This document shows, piece by piece, positions 40,098 to 50,118 of a stretch of 64,000 nt of DNA. This DNA comes from Bacteroidaceae bacterium (lineage in GTDB: Bacteria > Bacteroidota > Bacteroidia > Bacteroidales > Bacteroidaceae). Both the position numbers and the translations under genes were made by a program. Each line of letters begins with the position of its first letter. The first letter of the stretch is position 1. The notes below the pieces were generated by a model. That model was not told the DNA's origin and did no database searches. It saw only the letters and a list, made by a program, of their open reading frames with translations. The stretch covers positions 1-64,000 of the forward strand of contig JAKSJA010000002.1 of NCBI GenBank assembly GCA_024398495.1, written 5' to 3'.

Positions 40098-42590
40098 TTA
40101 CATCGCCCCATTATATGAATCCATCATATCCATCTGTTCCTCTCCGTTGTCATCACGTTGTGGTTTCTTTTGCTTCATATTACCAAAATTCCATGTGACA
40201 GTAAACATGACGTTACGACTGCCCCAGCGCATCTCCTGATGACGTTCAAAGCCCGTACCATAAGATACAGAAGTACGTTTGCGGGAATCCAACAAATCAC
40301 GACAATTGACCGCCAACACCAGTTTCTTCTCAAATAGATTTTTTCGAAGTCCAAGGCTTACACCATAGTTTGAACGTGTGTATCCCTGTGCCGTTGCCTG
40401 ACGGGAGTTGAGATTTCCTATTGCCTGTATTGTCAGATCCCAAGGAAGTATGAAATTGGCAATCATACGCGCATTCCAAGTAAACTTCTCCGTAGCATCT
40501 CCTGTAACCGTCTGGCCATCTATATCATAAGAGAATGCATCCAGTTTATAATAATACAGGTTCACAGTTGTCGTAAGGTCAAGCCACTTGCCGAAGCGGT
40601 CTTTGCCTATTATCTCACGACCCGTGCTCTGTGACTTTGCCACGTTGAACCAAGAGGCATACATCAGCCCATCTGCGGAACTCTGATAGTTTATCCTCTG
40701 CATGACGTCGGTAGTAGGACGGTAATAGGCACTTAGTGAAAGAGTATGCATCTGCCAGTTCTTGAGATAGTTGACTTCAAACGCCCATGTATATTCCGGA
40801 TTCAGTTCCGGATTACCGTAGTTGATGATACTTGCATCACGTTTGTTTTTGAAACTATTCAACTGTCCTCCCCACGGACGGCGCAGACGACGTGTCACGT
40901 TGAGTTGCAAATCTTGACTGTTGCCCAACTCATAACTAAGGAACAATGACGGGAATAATTGGAAATTATCTTTCTTGTAATCATTGTATAGACATTCTTG
41001 CCCAAGCATGTCTTTGTAATAGGATTCCGTAAACACTTTCCAGTATTCGCCACGCAACCCTGCCTTTACCCCCAGATGACCAAACTTTGTTGTCAACGTT
41101 CCATACAAAGCATGTATGTCTTGGTTGTAGATAAAGCGGTTGTACGCATCATAACTTTCTACAGCACCATCACCATTCCAGTTGTCAGCATCCCATTCCT
41201 CCTGCGGAGTATTCTCACGGTTGAAATCGCCGTTATATCCTGCTTCAAGACTCCAGCGGTCATTGAAACGTTTCACATAGTCTAAACGGGCTTCCCATGA
41301 GTGAGTACGTACATGCTGGGGAGTTGCCATATAATTATATAAGGTATTCTGAAAAACATCTTTGTATATGGTACTGTCACGGTACAGGGCATCATCATCA
41401 TTATTCCATATATTATAACTGAGGTTAAAATCGAGAGAATGTTCCTCTGCAAAACGATGAGTATAACCTCCTTCAACATGCAGCATTCTCATATCACCGT
41501 CACCGCTGGAATGGCGGTACATGGTAGAGGTCTCAACAGGATTGTTTTCCTCCTTGTAATATCCGTTATGATATATGGCATCATTTCTATTATCACGTTT
41601 ACCGAAAGAACCCATACTACTGAAAGAAATGTCATCCTTTTCGGTAGGGTGCCATGTCAGCCCAAATCGGGTGAATGTATTTTTCATTGCATGTCTTCCA
41701 TTCTGTGTATAATTTTGAAAAGTATTGTTCAAGATCATATCTTGATCAGAAAAACCACTGTTAGAACTCTGATGGCTACGGAAACCGAGGTTTGCAAAAA
41801 CATCCAACACGCCACTGCTGTAATTGATGTTACCACCGACATTCCAACTTCCGCTGGTATTTCCACCAGCACGGACATTTCCATAATACCCAGCCTTACG
41901 GTCGCGTTTGAGGATGATATTGATGATGCCGGCACTACCTTCCGCACTGTACTTCGCTCCCGGATTTGTTATGACCTCGATCTTATCTATGCTCTCGGCA
42001 GGCATCTGCTGCAATATCTCTCCACGGTTTTCAGAGGTGAGTCCAGAAGGTTTGCCGTTTATCCACACCTCGACACTCGTACTTCCGCGTAGTGACACCT
42101 CGCCCTCTTGGTCCACTTCTACAGAAGGGATGTTTTCAAGCAAGTCGCTGGCACTACCTCCTGCCGCAGTAATAATCTGATCCGCATTGAAAGTCTTCTT
42201 ATCCACATCAAGTCTTATCGTTGACTGTGAGCCTACTACGGTAACCTCTTTCAACACCTGTGCATCTTCGGAAAGAAAGATAGTACCAACATCCAGATTT
42301 TTGTTCTTTGCTGAAAGGGTTATATTTTTCGTGTATGTACCATAACCGACATAATTGGCTGTAAGCGTATAGGTACCATAGGAAATGCCAGTTATATTGA
42401 AGTTTCCTGAAGCATCTGTAATCTTTCCTTTATGATATTTTGTTGTACCTATTTGCGAAATGGTAACATTCACAAACTCCATGTTCTGGTTGTTTGCCTT
42501 ATCCTTGACTTTTCCTTTGACAGACCCCTGCGCAAATGCAACATACACGTTGCACAGCAGAAATATCATCAATACTGAATATCTTTTCAT
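40098..42590 (-). CDS. Outer-membrane beta-barrel protein, TonB-receptor-like (CarboxypepD_reg + plug + barrel)
   Basis: The ATG at 42590 gives 830 aa with a signal peptide (MKRYSVLMIFLLCNVYVAFAQ); a frame start at 42623 would add an unlikely prefix. Residues about 23-110 are a carboxypeptidase-regulatory-like domain (GSVKGKVKDKANNQNMEF; FNITGISYGTYTLTANYVGY). A plug region follows (SASDLLENIPSVEVDQEGEV; VEVITNPGAKYSAEGSAGII), then a long barrel of the OMP_b-brl_3 type. The C-terminus after VMFTVTWNFG is a hydrophilic tail, not a terminal aromatic residue. Minus-strand TAAATTTG (plus 42621-42628) is a candidate -7 element. Ligand unknown. Confidence 0.87.
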   Translation of the reverse strand: MKRYSVLMIFLLCNVYVAFAQGSVKGKVKDKANNQNMEFVNVTISQIGTTKYHKGKITDASGNFNITGISYGTYTLTANYVGYGTYTKNITLSAKNKNLDVGTIFLSEDAQVLKEVTVVGSQSTIRLDVDKKTFNADQIITAAGGSASDLLENIPSVEVDQEGEVSLRGSTSVEVWINGKPSGLTSENRGEILQQMPAESIDKIEVITNPGAKYSAEGSAGIINIILKRDRKAGYYGNVRAGGNTSGSWNVGGNINYSSGVLDVFANLGFRSHQSSNSGFSDQDMILNNTFQNYTQNGRHAMKNTFTRFGLTWHPTEKDDISFSSMGSFGKRDNRNDAIYHNGYYKEENNPVETSTMYRHSSGDGDMRMLHVEGGYTHRFAEEHSLDFNLSYNIWNNDDDALYRDSTIYKDVFQNTLYNYMATPQHVRTHSWEARLDYVKRFNDRWSLEAGYNGDFNRENTPQEEWDADNWNGDGAVESYDAYNRFIYNQDIHALYGTLTTKFGHLGVKAGLRGEYWKVFTESYYKDMLGQECLYNDYKKDNFQLFPSLFLSYELGNSQDLQLNVTRRLRRPWGGQLNSFKNKRDASIINYGNPELNPEYTWAFEVNYLKNWQMHTLSLSAYYRPTTDVMQRINYQSSADGLMYASWFNVAKSQSTGREIIGKDRFGKWLDLTTTVNLYYYKLDAFSYDIDGQTVTGDATEKFTWNARMIANFILPWDLTIQAIGNLNSRQATAQGYTRSNYGVSLGLRKNLFEKKLVLAVNCRDLLDSRKRTSVSYGTGFERHQEMRWGSRNVMFTVTWNFGNMKQKKPQRDDNGEEQMDMMDSYNGAM

Positions 42591-42732
42591 GTTCTGATAA
42601 TGATTCTCATTAAGAGCGTGCAAATTTATGAAAGTTTAGGAAAATAAAAAATTTTTGCCTTTGGTGACAAAAAGATATTGAAACATATTACGTTTTTTTT
42701 TGTTACTGTAAAAGAAATTAACAAATAAATTA

Positions 42733-42764
42733 GTTGGCGTTGTAAGCATTTTCCACTAAATTTG
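42733..42764 (+). promoter_or_regulatory. Probable promoter of the RlmL-type gene
   Basis: TAAATTTG at 42757-42764 with GTTG (one base off TTTG) at 42733-42736, 20 nt upstream. The leader would be about 18 nt. Confidence 0.6.
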
Positions 42765-42787
42765 CACCTTGAAATTATTAAGACATA

Positions 42788-44161
42788 ATGGAACAGACAC
42801 TAATTGCCAAAACATTTATGGGACTTGAACCCGTTTTGGCACAGGAACTAAACGCATTAGGTGCGAAAGACGTACAAGAAGGACGCCGTATGGTCTCTTT
42901 TTCCGGTGACAAGGAGATGATGTATCGTGCAAATTTCTCTCTGCACACAGCCATACGAATCCTGAAACCTATCAAAACATTCAAGGTTACATCTGCCGAT
43001 GAAGTATATGAGGAGATAAAAAAAATTGATTGGGGTACATATCTCATTCAGGACAGGCAGTCTTCTTCATTGGGATCTTTTGCTGTTGACGCAGTGGTAT
43101 ATGGAGATGAGTTTCGTCATTCCAAATATGTCGCTTACAAAGTCAAGGATGCAATATGCGACCAGTTTCGTGAGAAATTAGGGAAACGCCCAAACATAAG
43201 TGTTGACAATCCCGATTTACGTATCCATATTCACATAGCGGAAGATGAGGCTACACTCTGTCTTGATTCCAGCGGGGAGTCTTTGCACAAGAGAGGCTAT
43301 CGTCAAGCGCAGGTGGAAGCACCACTGAATGAAGTGCTGGCAGCAGGTATGATAATGCTTACTGGATGGAAAGGCGATTGCGACTTCATAGACCCAATGT
43401 GTGGCTCTGGCACGATACTCATTGAGGCTGCATTGATAGCCCTGAACATGTCGCCTGGATTGTTCAGGAAAGAATACGCTTTCGAAAAATGGCCGGACTT
43501 TGATAGAGACTTGTTCGAAAAGATATATAATGACGACTCGCAGGAACGGGAGTTCAACCACAAGATATACGGCTACGACATAGATATGACTGCCGTACAA
43601 AAGGCTATTGCCAATGTGAGGTCTGCAGGGCTGACAGAGCATATCAGTGTGGAACAGAAAGATTTCAAGGATTTTGAATACAATGGTCGGCAACAGAATT
43701 CCAAACATTGTGTTCTCGTCACAAACCCTCCTTATGGCGAGCGTATCTCAACACAAAACCTTCTCAACACATACAAGATGATAGGAGAACGGTTCAAGCA
43801 CCAGTTCATGGGGTGTGATGCATGGGTGCTGTCATACAGGGAAGACTGTTTCGGGCAGATAGGTCTTCGTCCATCAATAAAATTCCCGCTTTATAATGGA
43901 AGTCTTGAATGTATGTTCAACAAATACCAGATTTTCGATGGCAAACTGAAAAAATTCCGCCAAGAGGGTGGCAGCATAAAGACGGACGAGGAACGTCATC
44001 AGATGGCGAAAAGAAAGTTCAAAAGCAGGAAAAAACCTGATTTCACAACAATGGAGAATGTAGGTGATGAAATCGGTAAGATACGCCTACAGCAATCTCA
44101 CGACAGATGGAAACAGAAACAGTTTATCAAACGACAGTTGGAAGAGGACGATGAGATATAA
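42788..44161 (+). CDS. RlmL-type 23S rRNA guanine-N2 methyltransferase (THUMP domain)
   Basis: A 457-aa class I SAM-dependent RNA methyltransferase. The N-terminus (about 1-150) is a THUMP RNA-binding domain (AKTFMGLEPVLAQELNALGA). The catalytic domain has the SAM motif DFIDPMCGSGTILIEAALIA near residue 199 and the N2-guanine motif VTNPPYGERIS near 310. It corresponds to the RlmL half of E. coli RlmKL (the C-terminal RlmK half is absent), as usual in Bacteroidetes. The last about 60 residues are highly basic (RKFKSRKKPDF), plausibly contacting rRNA. It overlaps the start of the DPP IV gene by 11 nt. Confidence 0.9.
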   Translation: MEQTLIAKTFMGLEPVLAQELNALGAKDVQEGRRMVSFSGDKEMMYRANFSLHTAIRILKPIKTFKVTSADEVYEEIKKIDWGTYLIQDRQSSSLGSFAVDAVVYGDEFRHSKYVAYKVKDAICDQFREKLGKRPNISVDNPDLRIHIHIAEDEATLCLDSSGESLHKRGYRQAQVEAPLNEVLAAGMIMLTGWKGDCDFIDPMCGSGTILIEAALIALNMSPGLFRKEYAFEKWPDFDRDLFEKIYNDDSQEREFNHKIYGYDIDMTAVQKAIANVRSAGLTEHISVEQKDFKDFEYNGRQQNSKHCVLVTNPPYGERISTQNLLNTYKMIGERFKHQFMGCDAWVLSYREDCFGQIGLRPSIKFPLYNGSLECMFNKYQIFDGKLKKFRQEGGSIKTDEERHQMAKRKFKSRKKPDFTTMENVGDEIGKIRLQQSHDRWKQKQFIKRQLEEDDEI

Positions 44162-46085
44162 TTTCACATACAGACATATTGTCATTTTTCTTTGTCTATC
44201 TATTTTCATGACAACAGACATACAGGCTTCCGACAAGGCATCGCAGAAGAAATCATTTTCTCTGGAAGACCTCAATTTCGGTGGTACGAACTATAAGAAT
44301 ATGCGCCCTGCCAATATCAAATATTATTGGGAGGGAGATATCCTGAAAGAAGGTTCCGCTCCAGACAAACAAGATACTCGTTTTGAAATACGCAATCACA
44401 ATGCGTTTGTTGACGGCAATCAGATAACAGAAGACGGTTGTCTGGATATTGTATATGGACAGGTCGTATATAGAAATGAGTTTGGAATTGAAAAAGGTAT
44501 ATTCTGGAGCAACAACAAAGAGATGGTGGCATTCTACCGTCTCGACCAGAGCAAGGTTGCTGATTATCCGCAAGTAGATTACAACGGTCGTATTGCTGCT
44601 GTCACTCCTGACAAATATCCCATGGCAGGAGAAACCTCCCAGAATGTTTCTATAGGTGTATATAATACGCGAGCAAAGAAACTCATCTATCTTGAAACAG
44701 GCGATGGAACCGACCGTTATTTCACCAATATATGCTGGTCGCCGGACGACAGGAAAATTTATCTCATGGAATTGAACCGTGACCAGACGGATATGACTCT
44801 TGATGAATACGATGCTGTTTCCGGAATGAAACTGCGAACACTGTATTCAGAACATGATGATAAATACACAGAACCGGAACACCCTATCGCATTCCTGCCT
44901 TGGGACAGCAGTATGTTCATACTTCAAAGTCAGAGAGAGGGGTATAACAGTTTGTATCTTTTCAAACTTACCGCCAAAGACTGTCATCTTGTAAAAAACT
45001 TGAAAAAAGACGATTTTATCGTTACTGACATGTATGGGTTCTGTAAGGAAGACAATACCATTATCATTCGTGCAGTAAAAAGCAACGAGATGAATTATGA
45101 CCTTTATAAGATTAACATCAATACTGCCAAGTGGACAAAACTGACAAAGACCTATGGCTTCCATAACGGTACATTGAGCGAAAGTGGAAAATACCTCCTC
45201 GACAACTATTCTGCACCTGACATACCGCGCTGCATAGAAGTGATAAACACTGTCACAGGCAAAAGGGAGAGCAAATTCATGGCCAAAGACCCATGGGATG
45301 ATTATGCCCAGCCCATCTTCAAAAGTGGAACGATAAAGTCCGCAGACGGAAATACGGATTTGTTCTACAGGATGGTACTGCCACCGGATTTCAGTCCTAA
45401 AAAGAAATATCCTACTGTCGTCTATGTCTATGGAGGTCCTCACGCACGGAGTGTCACAGCATCATGGCATTTCGGCTATCGCGGATGGGAACCATATATG
45501 GCACAGAAAGGATTTGTCGTTTTCATACTCGACAACAGAGGAAGTGCCGACAGGGGCAAAGATTTTGAACAGGTCACATTCCGTCATCTGGGACAGGAGG
45601 AGATGAAAGACCAGATTAAAGGCGTGGAGTTTCTCAAGTCGCTGCCTTTCATTGATGCCGAGCGGTTGGGAATACATGGATGGAGTTTCGGTGGATTCAT
45701 GACAATCTCAATGATGCTCAATCATCCTGACCTCTTCAAGGTTGCCGTAGCAGGAGGTCCAGTCATTGACTGGAAATACTACGAGGTGATGTATGGAGAG
45801 AGATACATGGACACTCCACAGGCAAACCCTGACGGATACATACAGACCTCGTTGCTCGACAACAAAGTGGAAAACCTCAATGGAAAACTTCTCATCATCA
45901 TCGGAGCAAACGACAAGACTGTACTTCCACAACATTCTTATCTGTTCCTCAAAGAGGCTGTTGACAATAACAAATCCATCGATTTCTTCGCCTATCCAGA
46001 AGAAGAACACAATATGAAAGGACACCGTTCCGTGCATCTGCACGAAAAGATAACCGACTATTTCACGGATTATCTCAAACCATAA
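44151..46085 (+). CDS. Dipeptidyl-peptidase IV family serine protease (S9)
   Basis: Secreted or periplasmic exopeptidase that releases Xaa-Pro dipeptides. The frame is open from 44064, but the ATG at 44151 gives a proper signal peptide (MRYNFTYRHIVIFLCLSIFM) and 644 aa. Residues about 60-400 form the beta-propeller (MVAFYRLDQSKVADYPQVD is the DPP IV-type segment). The alpha/beta-hydrolase domain follows: oxyanion Tyr in VYVYGGPHA (near residue 427), nucleophile Ser in GWSFGGFMTIS (near 508), Asp in IIGANDKTV (near 587), His in EEEHNMKGH (near 620). It is shorter than the roughly 720 aa of Porphyromonas DPP IV. Peptide use as a nitrogen source is the likely role. Translation is probably coupled to the upstream methyltransferase gene. 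Confidence 0.9.
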   Translation: MRYNFTYRHIVIFLCLSIFMTTDIQASDKASQKKSFSLEDLNFGGTNYKNMRPANIKYYWEGDILKEGSAPDKQDTRFEIRNHNAFVDGNQITEDGCLDIVYGQVVYRNEFGIEKGIFWSNNKEMVAFYRLDQSKVADYPQVDYNGRIAAVTPDKYPMAGETSQNVSIGVYNTRAKKLIYLETGDGTDRYFTNICWSPDDRKIYLMELNRDQTDMTLDEYDAVSGMKLRTLYSEHDDKYTEPEHPIAFLPWDSSMFILQSQREGYNSLYLFKLTAKDCHLVKNLKKDDFIVTDMYGFCKEDNTIIIRAVKSNEMNYDLYKININTAKWTKLTKTYGFHNGTLSESGKYLLDNYSAPDIPRCIEVINTVTGKRESKFMAKDPWDDYAQPIFKSGTIKSADGNTDLFYRMVLPPDFSPKKKYPTVVYVYGGPHARSVTASWHFGYRGWEPYMAQKGFVVFILDNRGSADRGKDFEQVTFRHLGQEEMKDQIKGVEFLKSLPFIDAERLGIHGWSFGGFMTISMMLNHPDLFKVAVAGGPVIDWKYYEVMYGERYMDTPQANPDGYIQTSLLDNKVENLNGKLLIIIGANDKTVLPQHSYLFLKEAVDNNKSIDFFAYPEEEHNMKGHRSVHLHEKITDYFTDYLKP

Positions 46086-46093
46086 AAACTCTT

Positions 46094-46182
46094 CCTTCGA
46101 CAAGCTCAGGAACCAACATTAAACTCTTAAACTCTTAAACCTTTAAACTTTTATACTTTAAACTTTTATACTTTAAACTCTC
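46094..46182. repeat. Short repeats upstream of yqaA-like gene
   Basis: CCTTCGACAAGCTCAGG at 46094-46110 is followed by TAAACTCTTAAAC-type repeats that include AAACTTTTATACTTT twice in tandem (46145-46159, 46160-46174). A related TTAAAC-rich tract stands immediately before the guanine deaminase gene (62893-62942). Confidence 0.6.
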
Positions 46183-46626
46183 ATGGTGCAACTACTGATT
46201 GATTTTGGCTACTGGGGAATGCTTGTTGCAGCGTTTCTTGCAGGCAGTTTCATTCCATATTCATCAGAGGCTGTGATGGTAGCATTACAGGCGGCAGGTC
46301 TTGACCCCATACTGCTTGTTGTTTATGGAAGTATCGGAAACATCCTCGGAAGCATCTTCAACTATTATGTCGGGCGTTTTGCCGGAGCACAATGGGCAGT
46401 AAAATATCTTCATGTCAAACAGAAAAGTCTTGACAAGGCCACAGCGTACGTACGCGGTCATGGAGCATGGATGGGATTCTTCGCATTCATCCCTATCCTT
46501 GGCAGTGCCATCAGCATTGCACTCGGCATGATGCGTGCCAACCCTTTGATGTCATTCATCAGTTTTTCCATAGGAAAGATAATCCGCTATATCTTCCTTG
46601 TCCTCACTGCATCTGTCTTCATATAG
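46183..46626 (+). CDS. YqaA family (DedA-like) membrane protein
   Basis: A 147-aa inner-membrane protein of the SNARE-associated/VTT superfamily. Hydrophobic segments are at about 5-30, 40-60, 95-115 and 125-147. Family features: the opening FGYWGMLVAAFLAGSFIPYSSE, the GSIGNILGSIFNYYVGR glycine-rich segment, and GAWMGFFAFIPILGSAISIALGMMR. The Arg and Gly pattern matches YqaA rather than full-length DedA. Members are implicated in lipid-carrier or lipid scrambling; the function of YqaA itself is not established. Its start is preceded by an A/T-rich tandem tract. Confidence 0.85.
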   Translation: MVQLLIDFGYWGMLVAAFLAGSFIPYSSEAVMVALQAAGLDPILLVVYGSIGNILGSIFNYYVGRFAGAQWAVKYLHVKQKSLDKATAYVRGHGAWMGFFAFIPILGSAISIALGMMRANPLMSFISFSIGKIIRYIFLVLTASVFI

Positions 46627-46663
46627 TTTTGCAAAATTAAAATCTAAAATAATTATATTATTT

Positions 46664-46695
46664 TTTGTTTCTGTCTTCGGTTTGCACTAAATTTG
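46664..46695 (+). promoter_or_regulatory. Promoter of the DUF2723 gene
   Basis: TTTG at 46664-46667, exactly 20 nt, then TAAATTTG at 46688-46695. The leader would be about 45 nt. The word TTTGCACTAAATTTG (46681-46695) recurs as a promoter core in this window. Confidence 0.8.
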
Positions 46696-46746
46696 CAGAC
46701 GAATTATACAAAAGAACAGACATAAAAAAAAGTTTTATATAAAAAC

Positions 46747-49700
46747 ATGAATGATAAGACATACAGACTGGTGAACAATATCTTTGGATGGGTGGCTTTC
46801 ATCGTTGCTGCCGTAGTGTATTGTTCTACTATTGAGCCGACAGCCAGTTTCTGGGACTGTCCAGAGTTTATTTCAACGGGGTACAAACTGGAAGTGGGAC
46901 ACCCTCCTGGGGCACCATTCTTTATGCTGACTGCAAATCTGTTCAGTCAGTTTGTAAGCGACCCTACGCAGGTGGCACGCATGGTGAACACTATGAGTGC
47001 TCTGTTGAGTGCTGCGTGCATCTTGTTCCTTTTCTGGACAATAACGCATCTGGTGAAGAAACTGTTGGTAAACGAGGATAATGCCGAAGATGGTCTGACA
47101 TTGGCAAAGACTATCGCCATCATGGGCAGCGGTATGGTCGGTGCCTTGATATACACTTTCAGCGACACATTCTGGTTCAGTGCTGTTGAGGGTGAGGTTT
47201 ATGCTTACTCTTCTGCCTTTACGGCTGTGGTGTTCTGGCTGATACTGAAATGGGAAAACCGTGCCGACCAACCTCACAGCGACAGGTATCTTATCCTCAT
47301 CGCTTACCTGACAGGTCTTTCCATCGGTGTCCATCTGCTCAACTTGCTGTGTATCCCTGCCATCGTATTGGTATGGTTTTACAAGAGATATCCAGAGGCA
47401 AGTGTCAAGGGCAGTCTTTGTGCTCTCGCTGTGTCTGTCGTACTCATCGCGGCTGTATTGTATGGTATCGTGCCAGGCATCGTAAAGGTTGGTGGATGGT
47501 TTGAATTGCTGTTCGTCAACGTGCTGCACATGCCTTTCAATACAGGTCTCATCATCTATATCATCTGCGTTACGGCATGTGTGATATGGGCTATATACGA
47601 GACTTACGTTCAGAAGAGTCAAAAGCGTGAAAACATCAGTTTCATCACCTCTATTGCCATGTTGGGTATTCCTTTCTATGGGCATGGTGCATGGGCTGTG
47701 GTCATCGGCATCATAGTGATTGCCTTGTTATGGATACTCGTCGTAAAGAAGTTCGGCGGCATACAGGTATTCACTTCGCGTGTCAAGAATACGGCATTGC
47801 TTGCCATGTTGATGATAATGATTGGTTATTCCACTTATGCTGTCATAGTCATCCGTTCTTCTGCAAACCCTCCTATGGACCAGAATTCACCGGAAGACAT
47901 CTTCACCCTTGGGGAATATCTCGGTCGTGAGCAATACGGCGACCGCCCTCTGTTCTACGGTCAGGCCTATACCTCTCAGGTAAAGTTGGAACAGCGGGGA
48001 AACATGTGCGTACCTGTCCAATCAAAGGGCGCGCCTGTATATCAACGTAAGGACAAGGCTACTCCAGATGAGCGGGATTCTTATTTTGTTGTACGTACAA
48101 AAGACAAGTATGTGTATGCTCAGAATATGCTTTTCCCACGTATGCACGATGCTGCACACCGTGATGCTTACGAGAGTTGGATGGGTGGCGTAGATGGCTA
48201 CGAGACTCCTTACGACCGTTGTGGAGAGAATATCATGGTAAAGGTGCCTACACAGATAGAAAACATACGCTTCTTCCTGTCTTATCAATGTAATTTCATG
48301 TACTGGCGTTACTTCATGTGGAACTTTGCAGGACGTCAGAACGACATGCAGGGCAACGGAGAACTGGAACACGGCAACTGGTTGTCGGGTATTCCTTTCA
48401 TTGACAATTTAAGACTCGGCAATCAGGATATGCTGCCTGATGAGTTGAAAGAAAATAAGGGACACAACGTGTTCTACTGTCTGCCACTGTTGTTAGGATT
48501 GCTGGGACTTTTCTGGCAGGCTTACCGTGGAAGACGGGGAATCCGTCAGTTCTGGGTTGTTTGTTTCCTGTTCTTCATGACGGGTCTTGCCATCGTGATA
48601 TATCTTAACCAGACACCACAGCAACCGCGTGAACGTGACTATGCATACGCTGGATCTTTCTATGCTTTTGCTATATGGTGCGGTATGGGGGTTGCGGCAA
48701 TAATAAGTTGGATAAAACGCAGTCTGAAACCGTCAATGCTCAACTGTCGTACGCTTACAGCAGTGGCAACGGTAATCTCTGTTGTCTGCCTTCTCGTGCC
48801 TATACAGATGGCATCGCAGACATGGGATGACCATGACCGTTCCGGACGTTATATGTGCCGTGATTTCGGACAGAACTACTTATCCACATTACCTGAAAAT
48901 CAGTATCCTATAATATATACCAATGGTGATAATGACACATTCCCTCTGTGGTATAATCAGGATACAGAAGGGTTCCGTACTGATGCTCGTGTCTGCAATC
49001 TGTCGTACATACAGACAGACTGGTATATTGACCAAATGCGCCGTCCTGCATACGATTCTCCGTCATTGCCTATCACATGGAACAGACTGGAATACTGTGC
49101 TGGTACCAACGACTATATTGAAGTACGTCCGGAAGCAAAGCAGTCTCTCATAGACTTGTACAAGCAAAGTCCTGAAGAAGCAAAGAAACTGTTTGGTGAC
49201 GAGCCATTCGAGTTGAAGAACATACTGAAATACTGGATAAGAAATAAAGACGAGAATTATCATTACATTCCTACGGACACCATATTTATGACTGTTGACA
49301 AGGAAGCTGTCCGTAAGAGCGGCATGATGCTGGCAACGGAAGAGATTCCTGACAAGATGGTAATATCACTTCACGGAAAAAGTATCCTGTACAAGGGCGA
49401 CATAATGGTATTGGAAATGTTATCAAACTGCAACTGGACACGTCCTATATATGTTGCCGTGACAGTAGGTAGTGAGAATTACCTCAATCTTGGGGACAAC
49501 ACAATAAAGGAAGGTCTTGCGTCACGTATCACTCCTTTCACCACCAACGTAGATGGCAATCCTGTAGAGGGTGTCAGGACGATAGATACAAAACGCATGT
49601 ATGACAACCTCATGCACAAGTATAAATTTGGTGGTCTCGACTCTGGTAAAGATCTGTATCTTGATGAGACAATCATGAGGATGTGCTGGACCCATCGTCG

Positions 49701-50118
49701 TCTGTATGCTCTGTTGGCTCAGCAGTTGTATTTCGATGGTGAAAATGACAAGGCAAAGGAAGTACTGCTCTATGCTGACAAACATATACCAGCACCATTG
49801 GTGCCAATAAGTTATCATAGCGGTTCACTTGACGAAGCAAGAATATATGCGGCTTTGGGAATGAAGAAACAGGCGAGCGATATCATAAACAGCATGGTGG
49901 AAAATTCACAGCAATATCTGCGGTGGTATATCTCATTAGGGCAGAGTCAGATACTTGACAATCAGCGTGAATGTAATATACACTTCTACATTATGCAGCA
50001 ATGTGCTGAAACAGCAAAATCATTCAGTAAACCACTTACTGAAAAGATATATAACATATTGTCTAATTATTCCTCAGCATACGAAAGTCTGGGAGGAAGT
50101 TTCTCTTATTCTGACTGA
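46747..50118 (+). CDS. DUF2723 membrane protein, TMEM260-like glycosyltransferase family
   Basis: A 1123-aa protein. The first about 670 residues hold about 12 hydrophobic segments; the C-terminal 450 are soluble, with helical repeat-like stretches near the end. The opening matches the family: YRLVNNIFGWVAFIVAAVVY, CSTIEPTASFWDCPEFISTG and KLEVGHPPGAPFFM, with acidic residues at the position of GT-C catalytic residues. In eukaryotes the related TMEM260 is a protein O-mannosyltransferase, and Bacteroidetes have a general protein O-glycosylation system, so a lipid-linked-sugar transfer role is plausible (inference). It overlaps the deacetylase gene by 1 nt (TGATG). Confidence 0.85.
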   Translation: MNDKTYRLVNNIFGWVAFIVAAVVYCSTIEPTASFWDCPEFISTGYKLEVGHPPGAPFFMLTANLFSQFVSDPTQVARMVNTMSALLSAACILFLFWTITHLVKKLLVNEDNAEDGLTLAKTIAIMGSGMVGALIYTFSDTFWFSAVEGEVYAYSSAFTAVVFWLILKWENRADQPHSDRYLILIAYLTGLSIGVHLLNLLCIPAIVLVWFYKRYPEASVKGSLCALAVSVVLIAAVLYGIVPGIVKVGGWFELLFVNVLHMPFNTGLIIYIICVTACVIWAIYETYVQKSQKRENISFITSIAMLGIPFYGHGAWAVVIGIIVIALLWILVVKKFGGIQVFTSRVKNTALLAMLMIMIGYSTYAVIVIRSSANPPMDQNSPEDIFTLGEYLGREQYGDRPLFYGQAYTSQVKLEQRGNMCVPVQSKGAPVYQRKDKATPDERDSYFVVRTKDKYVYAQNMLFPRMHDAAHRDAYESWMGGVDGYETPYDRCGENIMVKVPTQIENIRFFLSYQCNFMYWRYFMWNFAGRQNDMQGNGELEHGNWLSGIPFIDNLRLGNQDMLPDELKENKGHNVFYCLPLLLGLLGLFWQAYRGRRGIRQFWVVCFLFFMTGLAIVIYLNQTPQQPRERDYAYAGSFYAFAIWCGMGVAAIISWIKRSLKPSMLNCRTLTAVATVISVVCLLVPIQMASQTWDDHDRSGRYMCRDFGQNYLSTLPENQYPIIYTNGDNDTFPLWYNQDTEGFRTDARVCNLSYIQTDWYIDQMRRPAYDSPSLPITWNRLEYCAGTNDYIEVRPEAKQSLIDLYKQSPEEAKKLFGDEPFELKNILKYWIRNKDENYHYIPTDTIFMTVDKEAVRKSGMMLATEEIPDKMVISLHGKSILYKGDIMVLEMLSNCNWTRPIYVAVTVGSENYLNLGDNTIKEGLASRITPFTTNVDGNPVEGVRTIDTKRMYDNLMHKYKFGGLDSGKDLYLDETIMRMCWTHRRLYALLAQQLYFDGENDKAKEVLLYADKHIPAPLVPISYHSGSLDEARIYAALGMKKQASDIINSMVENSQQYLRWYISLGQSQILDNQRECNIHFYIMQQCAETAKSFSKPLTEKIYNILSNYSSAYESLGGSFSYSD

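Noticed and set aside
46094..46110. Part of a known mobile element
   Set aside because: CCTTCGACAAGCTCAGG is a short word I associate with many genomes, but one copy without inverted ends or transposase cannot be called mobile.
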